A DNA stretch of 64,000 nt, taken from contig JAMPIQ010000003.1 in NCBI GenBank assembly GCA_024699855.1, forward strand, positions 3,038,001 through 3,102,000, read 5' to 3'. Positions 42,603 to 55,378 of the stretch are shown piece by piece; the stretch's first letter is position 1; the number at the start of each line of letters is the position of its first letter. Source of the DNA: Aphelenchoides besseyi. Lineage: Eukaryota > Nematoda > Chromadorea > Rhabditida > Aphelenchoididae. The translations under genes were made by a program, and so were the position numbers. The notes under the pieces are model-generated. The model made no database searches and was not told the origin of the DNA. It saw only the letters and a list, made by a program, of their open reading frames with translations.

Positions 42603-43431
42603 ACTTGCTCGCTGGTACAGAACATCAGTTCGCGACCGAACCTGTTGTTCGGCTATTGCACTCAGAAATGTCCGCTGCTCAACCGACGATTGGACGCCGT
42701 GGAGTCTTGTAATATGGGGCAGAATAGATACAATCAAAGTCGCTACCTCTGCTCAAGAGATGGTCGTTTTCTTCACGAACTGAGTGTCCACACAGACACT
42801 AACACGATCGCCATCACATCAACGACACTTATACTGGAGAATTCGGGTTCATGCAGTAATTGAATTGGACAGTTTCCCGTTTATTTCAGAAGTGCCATCA
42901 ATAGACGATATTCGACGCGATTGGTGGCCCGAATACTATGTGAGAACAGGAAATTGCATTGTTAGCGTTGATCAAAGAGAGGCGATTACTACGGGGAAGT
43001 GTTACCATCGACTTCACCTTCGCTTCAGCCACAGTGAAAGACACGCCGTTGACTGCAAGAATGGGATCATCCTCGCAGTATCTTTCTGGCTGCAGACGAA
43101 CCGACTTATTTTATGTCTTACAAACACAAGAGAAACTGGAGAATATCAGTTCTTTTGGTTTGACGTACTGGCCCACAAACCTATTGGTTGCCTCCCAATT
43201 TCACGCGAATTCTCCATCGATTTCGGTCCGCAATTCTACAAACAAAAAGTTTACTTTATCAGAGTTCGAAATCATCAACAGGATGCGATCCAAGAACGCT
43301 CGACGCTTCGGCTGTTGATTCAGTGCTACGTAAGACTAAACGAATACCAAATTGTTTTGTATTCTAAGAAACCGGCAAGATCAAATACTCAACTATACTT
43401 TTCCGCATCACAATTCGCATCCTATAGTTGA
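42603..43431 (+). CDS. Unrecognised protein, two visible exons
   Basis: A frame including LLFGYCTQKCPLLNRRLD and RYLCSRDGRFLHELSV ends at a donor near 42845 and joins in phase, across a GTTCATG...TTTATTTCAG intron, to VPSIDDIRRDWWPEYYV and a long exon ending ARSNTQLYFSASQFASYS at 43431. The second exon alternates short beta-like stretches (IILAVSFWLQTNRLILCL, YQFFWFDVLAH, QKVYFIRVRN), so a beta-rich fold is possible. The start is not visible: the frame is open upstream to about 42590 without ATG, so a first exon, perhaps with a signal peptide, lies further left. Function unknown. Confidence 0.5.
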
Positions 43432-43780
43432 CGTTTAAGCTAACAATATTCGCTATTGTTTTGACGTTTATCTTCGAAGGACAACAAGTGTGATTACAAG
43501 CGATCATAATTTTTTGTTTATTTTGAACGGATGTTAAGCGAAGCATTCTGAATTTGTTTTATTTCACGTAGTAGTTGACAGTATTTACAGCAATGTTTGA
43601 GTAGAGTGTATGATTATACTGAGTCGAGAAGGGTGGAAAGAGTTACAAAAAACGGCGATACAACGAGAAATCGAACTGTCAAACAATGAAATTTCAAGAG
43701 TTTGAATGACATGTCGACTTGTTCTTAACCCGTAGAATCGTAAAGCATAACGTTATTGCACCGATTAAGATTTGCAATCA
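43432..43780. other. Convergent intergenic spacer
   Basis: Lies between two convergent genes and holds only 3' ends. No feature seen. Confidence 0.4.
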
Positions 43781-46388
43781 CTACCAAACACGACAGCGTT
43801 TAGCTGGCACCATGCTCGCGTTTGCTCCACAACGAAAAGCAGTTCCGAATTCCGGTTGATTTTGAAGAACACCGTTAACTCGAAAACGCATTGGTGAGTG
43901 AGGATCGATTAGTAGTTGACGAATAGCAGCTTCCGGTTTAGAACGACCACACCAAGTCTGAGCATAGGCAATGAAGAAGATCTGATCGTTTGTGTACGTT
44001 TCGTATCCGGGCAAACGTTTCTCTTCTTGTCCTTGCTTTTTGATATACGTACGATATGCCTAAAATTGGTCTTAATTGTCGATTGGACGTGCTTGCTTAC
44101 TCGATACGCAGTTCGAATTCCGCCGTTATCCGCAATATTTTCACCTTGTGTTAGAATGCCATTTATTTTCATGCCGCCAGTTCCTGCCACTTCATAAGCT
44201 CCGTATTGATCGACAATACATTTTGTCAAATTCTTGAACATGTTTTGAGTTTCAGTACTCCACCAACTAAACGGCGAAATTTTAAACATTACACTCTCAA
44301 CAAACTTACTTGTGCAGATTTCCTTGTGCATCAAATTGAGATCCCTGGTCATCGTAAGCATGAGAAATCTAAACCAAGTGATTACAATCGAGATTGTAAC
44401 AGCTTACTTCGTGGCCAATCACACTTCCAATTCCTCCGTAATTGACTGCTTTCGGAAATGAAGAATCGAAAAACGGTGCTTGAAGAATTGCCGCCGGGAA
44501 GGTGATTTCATTGCGAACTGATGAGTAAAAGGCGTTGACTGTGCTTGCGGAAGTGCTGAATTCTTTGCGATCGACGACCTCTAACAAGCGTCGAAAAGCT
44601 TTTTGTTGAGCCCAAATTGAGTATTTGTGAACGAGCATCGCGTAGCCATCGTTTTCAGAGATCACCAACTAAAATTTTTATGTTTAAACATTGATTTACT
44701 GTCTCGAAAACCTTTTCGTAGTACTCGTCCAGTTCTTTGTTGTTAAGAGCAATATCGGCAAAACCGATCAAAGCCAGCATTTCGTGAGCCTGCAAAATAT
44801 TCGATAAATTTGTTCTGATAGTAAGCATCACCTTCTTTAATGCATATTCTTTTGTTGCCGGATCCATCCATTGATTCTCTTCCAACATTGTTTTGAACGA
44901 GTGTCGAATATCGTTGACCATGTCTTCTGCTGCGGTTCGGTCTTTCTCATTGAAGTGTTTGCGAACGTACATCGCTCCAGAAGCATGCGCAAATCTCATG
45001 CCCATAGCAGAACTACAATATCGATAAGTGTTTGATTAGTTAATTGGTACTCACTTGCAATCTTTCCACCGAGGACTTTTAGTTTGTTTTCCGATAAAGT
45101 TTTTGAGAAAGTTTTGAGCAACATCTTCGAAACGATCGTCAAGTTGCAACGACCAAGAGCCGGTGTAACGCCAAAACACATAGTTTGCAAGAATACGTTT
45201 GTCGGTTGAGCCAATCAATTCGTTCAATCGTCCAAAGAATTCGGGTTCATTTACAATGATTTCCGGATCAGAGTTCAAATAATCGTGAATATCGAAGGGC
45301 ATCAACGAACGAAAGTATTTTTGCCAATCCGCAATTGGAATCAGAGTTTTGAGATCGGACAAGTGATACAAGTTGTAAAGACGCGTAAAATTTCGTCGAT
45401 CGTCTTCGGAAACCATAATTTGGGCCAACTTCTTTTCGAATGCAATGATCTCTTTCACTTCCGTTGCAATCTCTTCTTTTGATCTTTCGGTTTTGGCATC
45501 CTCGACTAAAAGGCCAATTCGCTCATTCATCAAACGTTCGTAGGCGTTCAGTTGTTTCGCGTACTTTGTGTCGTTCAAATAGTAGTCACGAGCCGACGAT
45601 CCCAATCCCAAAGATCCCTGATCGAAATGCACCAGTCGACGTGTGACGTTACGTTGATCTTGTGAGACTAAAACGAATGCTGTAGATTACTGCTTTCATT
45701 TGAAAACTTACCATAGATGTCAACGAAAACATCGAGAGCACGCGCTTGTGCGACGTTAATCATCAGATCGCTCAAATCGAAATCCGCTTCAACCCACTTG
45801 TTTGGATACACAATTGGCCAATAGCCAAATTTCTGAACAAACCTGATGTTATTCATTCATTTGAAGACAAACCTCAATATCAGCAATTATCGCCGTCGAC
45901 TTCTGTTCATTCAACTTCTCCGTGCTCATGCACTCCGAATAGAACTGCTTCACCATGTTGATTGCTTTCGAACTCGACTCCTCTTTCTCTTCGTACAAAT
46001 CCTTCATCTCTCGATTGACTTTTTCGCGAACTGAAATCGAACATGAATATAAGACCAGAAGTAGATGACTCACTTTCTGAGAAATGTCCATAAGATGTCA
46101 GATCCTCGGGGATTTCGTTCAATGCGACCCATCGACCACACTAAAAATCGAGATTGACCTCTTGAATTCAGATGAAACTCATACCGAGAACTCAAAAAAG
46201 TCGTCGCATGGATCTGCACTTTCGTTCAAACTTCCACGAAACAAATCCGCTGCTTTGTGATAACCACGTCCCGTTCCAACTTGCAAGATCGTGGGAGGCA
46301 AGTACTCGACTCGCTCTTGTATAGTTCGACTGACCGAGGCGCCAATAAGCCACGAACTTAACAGCAACGGTGTAATTATCGTCCACAT
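43781..46388 (-). CDS. Neprilysin-like zinc metallopeptidase (M13)
   Basis: Roughly ten exons from ATG 46388 to TAG 43781-43783. The N-terminus MWTIITPLLLSSWLIGASVS is a hydrophobic signal sequence, so the enzyme is secreted or membrane-anchored. M13 landmarks occur in order: SADPCDDFFEFSVCGRWV, the M13_N region (YYLNDTKYAKQLNAYERL, FEKKLAQIMVSEDDRRNF), VNAFYSSVRNEITFPAAILQ for substrate backbone binding, the zinc motif HE-ISH split by an intron (GSVIGHE / ISHAYDDQGSQFD), and GENIADNGG carrying the third zinc ligand. It ends in PAKRCRVW, the C-terminal CxxW shared by the family. All catalytic residues seen are intact. Worm neprilysins trim small peptides outside cells, often neuropeptides. 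The minus-strand direction converges with the gene at 42603. Confidence 0.9.
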
Positions 46389-49021
46389 TTCTAATGCGGA
46401 TTCTGAAATAACAATTTTTAAGCAAAATCACGAGCTCGCGAAAAGAAGAACGTTAACGAATTACGTTGCTCAAAGAACATGAATTACTGAAAAAAATGGT
46501 CTTATAACAAAGAGATGTTAACAAAATTAAGCGGACAGCTGTTGAAGGTGATGGGAAGCTAATCAAATTCAGATACCATATCAGTTGAGTTAGTTAACGC
46601 AAACATAAAAAGAACACTCGTCCACTATGAACTCTCAAATTTCTTACAAATTTCCTTGCTTTTTGCAGGATCGTTTGACACTCAGCCATGAATCGTTTTC
46701 AAACCAGAACAACTCTCGGCCTCGAATGTTTTGGATCGTCTAAGACAGTGAACCTTGAAGTTTGGTCCACAAAATTCAACGTACAAAACGTTGCAGGAAC
46801 GATTTGCCTATCGTTGAACGTGATTATGATAATAAGATAAACAAACAATTAATATGATACGATTGTAATTGAGCGCACGTGCGCAAACAGAACTCAGAAG
46901 GCGGATGAATAACCGGATGGTCATAACAAGCAGACGGACCGTTTGCTTTCGGATTAGCCTCTTGCTTCTTCCCCCAGAGACCATTGGACAGAAAAAAGAA
47001 ATATAAGACAAATTGAAAACAAACATAAACGAGCAGCCGAAAATGCGCGGATAGCTGGTCAGCAAAACTGCAACCTTCAAACAAAGTCCCTAATTGTCTG
47101 TAGCCGTTCCATCAACCGAACTTTGTCTTCTATGGTTGTTGTTTCGAACGTGCATGCACATTGCCAATTAAATTCGCTTCACTTCGTCATTACCGGCTGT
47201 AGAGCGGAAACATGACCAAAGCCGTTAAATTCGAAATATCACATACCGTAGTTGCGAAGAACATAGGTGGGTGTAAATGCGCGTTTCGGTTGTGAAGCTT
47301 TCAATTTAAAGCAAAAAACCCTCAGGACAAACAAATTGCGGTCATTTACGCTCTTGGCAGGCGAAAAGCAACAGAGTAATCCGGTTTGTCAATACGAGAA
47401 ACCAATTTCGTTATGCGGCCAAGAATTCAAAGACAAAACACGAGGAAACGAAAACTAATCGCATCTTCGAATCAAACCCACGTGTTCCGTTAATTCCATT
47501 TTTACAACCAAACCGGCGATCTCAACGAACGTTGAGCATTGAATGAGTACTAAAGTTTGCTTCTCGGGGCTTATAAACCTCTCGAGTGCGTCCATTTTTA
47601 GAGTTTGTTTGGACATTTGCGTAAAAACACGGGTCACTTTCCACTTCACTTTACGAAACATTTGTTTAGCTTCGATGATGACGGAAGAATCAGAAAAACC
47701 ACCGACTTTACAGCACCTTCAAAAACAACTCAAATGACGAGTTTTGTGCGATCGGACTTTTGATTTCTCGTAATCGCACGGTTGGAAACGTTAACTGAAG
47801 AGTAGAATCCGAGCGGCCAATTCAAAAGCAAACTTCTCGCATTGCGGAGCTTCGGCTACTAAACGTCGAATAAATTCACACGCCAACCGATCTTCAAACA
47901 ACGAGCTCGGAAACACGAGATGGTGCGAAAATTCAGGTTCTGCAAGAAGACTGTTCCTATTCAGACAATTGGCCAATTAACTAATCGTCTTCCAGTCAGT
48001 TCGCACGAAAGTGTTAATAATTGACTGCTTAATCTCTCCTGTTACGCACCCGGAATCTTAAATCTGCGGAGGAAAAGATGTCGACGAGAATTCGCGCCAA
48101 AAGGGAAACTTGTTTGTTTGACCGGAGGGCAAAATTCGATTTCTAGAGCGCGGAAAACAGTTTGGGAACAAGGCAGGTGGATCACGAGTCGAACTGATGC
48201 TTGCAGTAATCTCTGAATCAGATCGAAATCGTAGACTTCGATTGCTTTTACTGGCATCGCGGTTCAGTTCAAAGGTCAGTGCGTAGAAACGACGTGATCT
48301 TTGAAGAAGCAATAGAATGATGGAAATAACCTTAAAAACTCGTCTGCTGTCAGTTGGCGGTTTATTTTAAGATCAACTATTTAGGTTCGGGTATCAAAAA
48401 TCATTCTATGACATGCAACAAACTAATTTCCTTGGTTTGTATTGTGGTCGAAGGTTGAGTGCTTGCGGTTTGTTTGTCACTCAAATATCCGGGCAAATTA
48501 ATTGTCGGGCAAGACGGAACACGTGAAACGGAAGTCTTTTTGCATTTGATTCTCAAATCCCACTCGTTGTGTCTTATGCTTTCTAGTCTCAGTGTATTAT
48601 GCTATTTGTTTAAGGCCTTTTGCTCAAGGGTTTAGACAATTAAACATCTAGGAAATAACTAATAGTCAACGAGACACTAACGATCTTGTGTGCGAAGATC
48701 ACAAAGTTCGTTTCCTTGACCTAAACTCAATGACGATTTCAAACTGACCACAAATTTTATTGTCATCTGGTCAACACATAAAACGGAAGACCAGAATAAC
48801 CAATGGAATAACTAAGTCGGGAGTTCAGAAGAGAATACCGAGATGTTTTCAATAAACACGGGAATCTGTTTTAAAGACGGAAAGACTGAGAATTGACATA
48901 AACAAGTTTTTCGGATAAGGTTTCTGTAAACTGATCAGCTAAATGATTGAAATGAATCATGTCAATTCTCATCCAATAGAAGAGGGATTTTCACAGAAAG
49001 GTTGAGGCGAGAAGTGAATTA
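46389..49021. other. Long intergenic stretch without recognisable gene
   Basis: 2.6 kb with only short frames on both strands and no signal peptide, domain or coherent exon chain. A perfect 12-base palindrome GCGCACGTGCGC lies at 46873-46884 with a CACGTG E-box core. The rest may be promoter DNA of the neprilysin gene and 3' flank of the transporter gene. Confidence 0.35.
46873..46884. promoter_or_regulatory. Palindromic E-box (CACGTG core)
   Basis: GCGCACGTGCGC is identical to its reverse complement. CACGTG is the core site of bHLH(-ZIP) factors. It lies about 490 bases upstream of the neprilysin start. A chance occurrence is possible. Confidence 0.3.
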
Positions 49022-51653
49022 TTAAAGATTGTTTTTCTTTTCGTCTATGAATTTCATTTCTTCTTCGTTTTGTGTAGATCTGAAATGGTTGAGACGATAA
49101 TCCAAATCTTTCGGTGGATGAATTCCTTTTTCCCAACGCTACAAAAACATCAGCAGTAATTGCTTTGTGTGCTCTTGACTTACTTCTTTCAAAGACAAAC
49201 TATTACGCTGTAAGAAGAGGTAGTAAATGGCATAACCTGGAATAACGACCATCGACGAGGCAGACAAACAGAAACCGAAAACCATTGCCCAAACCGGGAA
49301 ATCTTTTCCGGACGGATATTTGATTGGTTCATACATGACAATACAGAAAACGAACATAACCTAAGATATCATGTATTTTGTTGTTTTTAATTTCAAACCA
49401 ACCAATGTGACTAATGGTGCTGCGTATTTCCACAGAATTGGGAAAATTGGCGCCGGATAACGTCCGATCATTTCTTTCAATGCTTGACGAACACGATGAG
49501 CACCTGCATGCTGATTGCTTTGAAATTCCTTAATTAAATGCTTTACCAAATCCGTACGACAATCCGACAATCTCGAAGAAGACTACGAACAGAAGAGCGT
49601 AACCAGAAGCTCCGTAATTATCGACCAACGTCAACCAATGCGATCCGGACTAAACAACAACACAATTCGATTGATTAGACCTCAACATACGTATGTGACC
49701 ATTGGAATGCCAAGAATGAAGAAGAAGATGCATGTGCATAGCAGTGATATTTTCTTATATTTACGCAACAAAGTCGGGAACGTATCTTCCAAAGCCGTGA
49801 ATAAGCCTTCCATCATGCAGACCTGCAAACTTCATTTAATCTCATATGCAGAACTTTTTTTACCTGACTATCCAAACCAAGAATCGTTATCATCAAGAAG
49901 AATAAAAACGCCCATAATTGTTTGAATGGCAAATTTGATGCAACTTCTGGATATGCGAGAAAAGCGAGACCGACACCCGGTTTTACGATCTCCGCAATGT
50001 CTTTGTTTGCGACAACCGACATGTAACCCAAAATCGAAAAGATTGCAAAACCGGCCAAAATGCTGGTACTTCCGTTGATGAAACACATGATTATCGAGTC
50101 TCTGAAATCCAAAAAGTAAGTTAGAAAGCACAACTAACAACCTGTAACAGTTATGATTAAATTTATTATGTGAACCCAACGCTATCAACGTGCCAAAACC
50201 AACACCGTATGAGTAAAATACTTGAGTTCCGGCGTCTTTCCATACGGTCGCTTCAGAAAGCTTTGTGATGTTCGGAGTCAGATAAAACGAAATTCCAGTC
50301 ATGGCACCGGGAAGAGTGAGACCACGAATCAACAAAACGATAACCAAAGCATACGGGAAAAGAGCGCAGAAGTACACAAACTAAACGATCGTAATCAGAT
50401 ATAATCATCCTTAGTTTAGTACAAACCTTTCGTGCTTGAGTGATACCTTTCCATAAGGCGAAATAAACGATCACCCAAGCTATAGCCATGATTCCGAAAA
50501 GTTCCCATTGAATACCACCAAAATCTGCCAGATCGTCGGTTGATTTCAGAACTCGTCGTCTAAAACAAAATCTCAGTGATGCGAATTCGGACTAACACTT
50601 ACTCCCAGAATTGCTCGACTGATGTTTCGGTGGTCAAACCGTAACGAGACAAATTAGCAGAAATCAATCGAATTTGCTCAGGTGTTTCTTTGCCATTAAT
50701 GCAAGTTGGAGTGTTCCTAAAGTAGAAAAAGTATCCATCAGAAGTGAGAATACACTACCAGTAGTTGCTACAAGTTTCCCAGGGAAAGACTGAAGTGAAC
50801 GAACTGATCATGTAGAAAATTGCCCAAGCACTAAAACTCAATCAATTCGTTTAAGATGTCAAGAAAACTTACGAAATAACACAGAAATAGGAAATGCACA
50901 TAAACGCAATGACCACATTTCCAATTCCAACTCCTAAAACCAATTTCTAATTAATACAACTCATTTAAACGAACCTTTAAACAACGGACACATCTTCCAC
51001 TGAAATCATCGATGCGTTAGACAAGGTCACATTTGATTGTGTATAATACAAGCTAATCTCTGCTTACCATTTCCATAGCTCCACGTTGTAGATACTGACC
51101 AACCGTTACTTCTGCAAACATCTCATAGTCCAAATGGTTTACTCAGAACAAACTTACCGCACATGAAAATTGGAACTGCGCCAAGAAAGAAGAAGAAGAA
51201 ATAAGCCACTAGAAAAGATCCGCCGCCATTTTTAAAGCAAAGATAAGGAAATCGCCAAACATTTCCTATAAAACCACTGGTTAAACACACTAGTAATTCT
51301 TCGATATTCACCTAATCCAACGGCATAAGCAATCATTGACATCTATGAAGAATTATTGAGAATGTTATATCGAGTGAACAAACCAAGAAATCCAATGGAC
51401 CACTCCATTGTCCTCGATCCACTACTTCAACACCCAAAACCGAAACTTTGCGTCCCGCTGGTGAGTTCGGCGGAACATCGTGTTCATTGGGGACTATCGA
51501 CGAGTCGTCAAGGCCCGTGCGAATCTTCGACTCTGCATCATCATCGCCTGAAAAGGCGTGTGAAAGTTTACGCATCGATTCGGTGGTTTCGTCGGGTGGA
51601 ATTGTGATTGAATGGAACCTGAAAGAACACAGATCAGATTCCGTTTTGTCCAT
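49022..51653 (-). CDS. SLC6 (SNF) sodium-dependent neurotransmitter/amino-acid symporter
   Basis: About eleven exons from ATG 51653 ([11 protein letters not shown]) to TAA 49022-49024. After a Ser/Asp-rich cytoplasmic N-terminus comes helix 1 ([20 protein letters not shown]), the GQYLQRG segment, [18 protein letters not shown], an outer loop with Cys pair and NLS glycosylation site, then [31 protein letters not shown] and [17 protein letters not shown]. Next are [28 protein letters not shown] and [14 protein letters not shown], up to helix 12 near 49140-49330. The C-tail is charged ([10 protein letters not shown]). All sodium-site stretches appear intact. Where monoamine carriers have Asp in helix 1, this has Gly (AVGLGN), as in amino-acid, GABA and orphan carriers. 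Substrate is not assignable. The start is the first ATG in frame. Confidence 0.88.
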
Positions 51654-53862
51654 CACAAAACTATATACTTATTCGCCAAGAATAGACCCGAAAACTTGAT
51701 CGTAAAAAATGAAAACGATTGGCATCAATCATTTTTGGAAATGAGAAGAGGCGGAGTGGGTGAACTTATGACTGAATGCGCAGAACAACACGAATTGCTG
51801 AAGAGAAAGTTTGCCCGAAAAGAAGCAGCTCGTGCAGTCAGACGTGGATTATCAGACAGTCGCTTCACAGTTGAAAGTACCTCAAATTTCGCGCACCCAA
51901 AACAGAAAGCGCGACCACGAAAAACAACAAAAATCAAAAGGCAACGAACATTTGCACGCTTTTACCGTCTCGATAATTACCGCGCATCGCGGAAGGTAAC
52001 AGTCGAGAAAATGGAAGCGGTTCCATTGAGGAAAGACCTGTTAAAACGCCAACTTTGTTGCGTTGACAAGTGATTGAATATTTGGATTGCTAATTGATTG
52101 TGATGAATCAGGAAAAGTGCGAACTGAACATTAGTCATCTTCAAGAAAGAAACTATCGTTTGAGTTGTGATCCAACAGAAGTATGAAGAACGTACGAACT
52201 CCTTTTGGAAACTAAAGAGTATGACGAAAATCTTCCCATTGATAATTGGAAGCAAGCAAACGCAAAAAGCAAAACCCTAAATAGATGGCAATTGCTAATA
52301 GTTGAAGGCTTGAAGGTTGAACAGACGTTAGTTAAGAAATTGGCTTCAATTTCACTTGTCAACTTGAACGAATTCATCTTGCTTTTCGGTCATTAGGACA
52401 CTCGAATAACCTTTGTTGCCTTCAGTATTTTTCAATGAAAACTGTTAGTTTAATTAGAAAACAAACGGAAACCATTAACGAATGGACGCTCGAAAAAAAG
52501 TCTTTTGACGTCACGCGAAATGTGTACGTTGTAAACTCAGCAATTCGGAGGCAGAGACAAACGTTTGATGGCAATTAATATCTTTGGCCGTTGGGTTTTC
52601 TAAACTAGAGAATGGTCCAATGAACGTACCATTGAACGATCAAACATCATCACTGAAATGAACGAAGTAGATGACGTTGAGATTACGAATTGGTTTTGGA
52701 TCGAGTATGCCGTTGATGTGTCACATGCTTTTTTGTACTTCGACTCGTTTGTTTCATTGCAGCAACATTTCGAAAGGCTTTCAATCTTCGGGTCAGTGCA
52801 TTCGCTCAAAAAATCGTTGCGCATTATAACAAAATCCGCACATGACCTTCGAATTTGGCTTTTTTCCAGAGCTCACAAAACGCCAACAAAAAAGTGCTCT
52901 GCTTTTTGCCTACGGTCTTGTATTCCAACCAACAGGAAGGTCACTGAGCATGAAAATCAAATTAAAAACACAACAACGAAGCCACCGCTAATCTACTTAA
53001 CTCCTAACGTTAATTCTCTTAAACCGCCAACTTTGCTTCTAATTTAACGGCAGCTACAAACTAATGGAAAGCAAGAGCGAAGAAGAATTCGCACTTTCAA
53101 TTTGAAATCAAATCTGATGCACTTGCCAATCCGTCGACCAACGAAATTATGAGCGTGAATTACGGAAACTTTTAAATTTGGATTAAATTTCACAACCTTC
53201 AATTTACTCTCCTACACAAGTTTAACTCTATACTGTGCTTAAGATGCTTTCTTTGTTATTTTAATCGCCAAGAGCACACGACCAATTTAAGCAACGACTT
53301 TTAATTTCCCGTCTGTTCATAGTCCAAAGGCAACACGTGCGTCTGAATCATAAAAATAAGACGTGCAACCACTTCATTGGATCGACAATAAAACTGAGGA
53401 GCAAACGATTGCAAAATTGGATAACCAAACAAATGCATTTGCTTGCTTGTGCTCAAAAGATTACCGACACTTTTAAAAAGAACCAAAAACACGCGCAATT
53501 CAACTGCCATCGGCAACGCTAATTAATCACTTTTCGACATTAAGATAGCGATCACAGAAAGTTCACAAAAGTAGTCAATTGATGGAACTTTGAAAGTAAA
53601 CAACTTTAACATTGAAAGGTAAAATGAGGAACAGAAACACATTCGATGTTTGAGCAACGACTACCGGAACACTTCTTGTGATTCGAATGCAGTATGAGAT
53701 TGAAGTCTCGATCCTCTATTTGCATTAAGAGGTTACGGGAATCTCGAAAAGCCAATCAAAATCAAACCCCAGCCCTTGAAACAACTCAGACGAGATTCAC
53801 GAGTGATCGCTTTTCCGCAACTTTTCGAATCAAACTTCCGCCACACGCCAACAAAAAACAAT
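51654..53862. other. No gene assigned
   Basis: Lys/Arg-rich frames exist (51612-52073 on the plus strand and 51725-51937 on the minus), but they overlap each other and lack domains. The DNA from 52400 to 53860 is AT-rich with scattered short frames. Confidence 0.3.
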
Positions 53863-54021
53863 ATGGCCAACGGCGAAGTGAAAGACGAGAAGACCGAAAG
53901 GGGGTTCCCCCAAGTCCAATTTGTGAAAGCGGTTCGAAAGCAACGGAATGAAAACATCAACTCAATGGCCCGACAATTTTTAGACAAACGGGAAAATATG
54001 CGAAGAATTAAAAATAACTGA
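53863..54021 (+). CDS. Small basic protein, uncertain
   Basis: A 52-codon frame with a good start context (ATGGCC). It is very hydrophilic (MANGEVKDEKTERG, VRKQRNENINSMARQFLDKR), without Cys or hydrophobic segments, and looks helical. No family is recognised. It could be a genuine micro-protein, an exon, or chance; there is no neighbour support. Confidence 0.3.
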   Translation: MANGEVKDEKTERGFPQVQFVKAVRKQRNENINSMARQFLDKRENMRRIKNN

Positions 54022-55378
54022 GTGGGTCCGCAACATTGGCCATCATCGTGAATGTTCTCTGGACTTTGCAATTTATACCTCGCATTTCAATCATCAACAG
54101 AGTATCTAAACCCACGTCAATATGTGTCTTGAAGTCAAATCGTATTAGCGGTGAGTATTAGACTTCAGACTTTGGCCATTAGTTTGAGTAATTATAGTTC
54201 GACAAAGATGAAAAGCTAAGAAGTTTGCTGACAACAAACATAAACCGCTTGTAGTTGTAAGACAAAAACAACTTGTCGACTACAACCTGATATATGTTTG
54301 TATTGGTTAATCAAATTGAGAGCAAGAGGCGTGGTTAGAAACAACAGCTTGAACTTTCCATGAATTCAGTTTATAGGAGGGAGCGTGAGCTTTGGGATTA
54401 ATTTACAGAAAACACCTTTGAGCCCAATGGTTCCGAATAAATCCAAGGTTTTAATCCGTTTGTCGACAACGAAAAACAAACAAAAGTATGAAGACCACAC
54501 TCCGAACGTCATCCCAACGTTTGTTTATGCTAATGAAGAGCAAAAATTGCGGTGGTGGGATTTTTGAAAATCATCGCCGATCTGCAAATTTGACGGACGA
54601 AGATGATGGATCGAAAACGATGGGCGGTGTCTTGTCTCTGGCGGCTTCGATTTCGAAGAGCAAAAGAACAAGAAGATCGGAGATCATTGGCACGAATCTC
54701 TGCATGTCCAATGGAGATCGATTTGATAACAATCGTGCAATTGCGAGGACTAAAACACAAATTTTCGAAATCTGTTTTCGTTGGTATAAAAATGCAAAGA
54801 AAATGACTTCGATTTTTGGTCAAAGATCACGTATGTTTTTCGAATTAAGTGCGCAACATTCTCTGGGAATGGTCGTCAAACAAAGTCGACTGCCGTGTAA
54901 ATTCGAATCCAAAACACGCGACTTGTTGTTTGGGAAATGTTTTTTGACACGATTTCATTCGCGGAAGATGTTAGTTCGCGTTCGGAATGATCAATCTCGA
55001 GAACACAACTTTGTAGACAAAAGTCGTTCAACAGAAGGATTTTGGTCTACGAATGAGCAGAAGCTGCTTGTTCGACTGTTAACTTAATGGTTGAACTGTA
55101 AATCAAATCGATTAGAAGAATTGAAAGCCTCGTGGAAGTCATGACTTTAAGAGTCAAAAAACGAAGACAACAACTGTCGTTTAAATGACAATGAGCCCGT
55201 GGATGGACGGAAGGCGACGGGAAATTAATTGACGCCGTTTGATGATCACAATTCAGGTTCCCGCCTTCTAGCCAATTCAAAAGATAAAAGTGGAGTCGAG
55301 TTCTCACTTTTAATTCAAAGAAAATCGAAAAAAGTAACGGGTCGAAAATGTTTATGTTCACTAAACAACTAGCTAATT
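54022..55378. other. No firm gene; long uncertain frame
   Basis: A 199-codon plus-strand frame (54488-55087) is open but has Lys/Arg/Ser-rich composition and no motif, and a second frame overlaps it (54603-54806). I see no intron signals that improve either. Left unassigned. Confidence 0.3.

Noticed and set aside
42959..43318. 119-codon plus-strand frame rich in Ser and Thr
   Set aside because: It overlaps the longer exon ending at 43431, which joins in phase to an upstream exon by good splice sites.
54488..55087. 199-codon plus-strand frame
   Set aside because: Composition and overlap with another frame look accidental; no motif, signal peptide or splice support.
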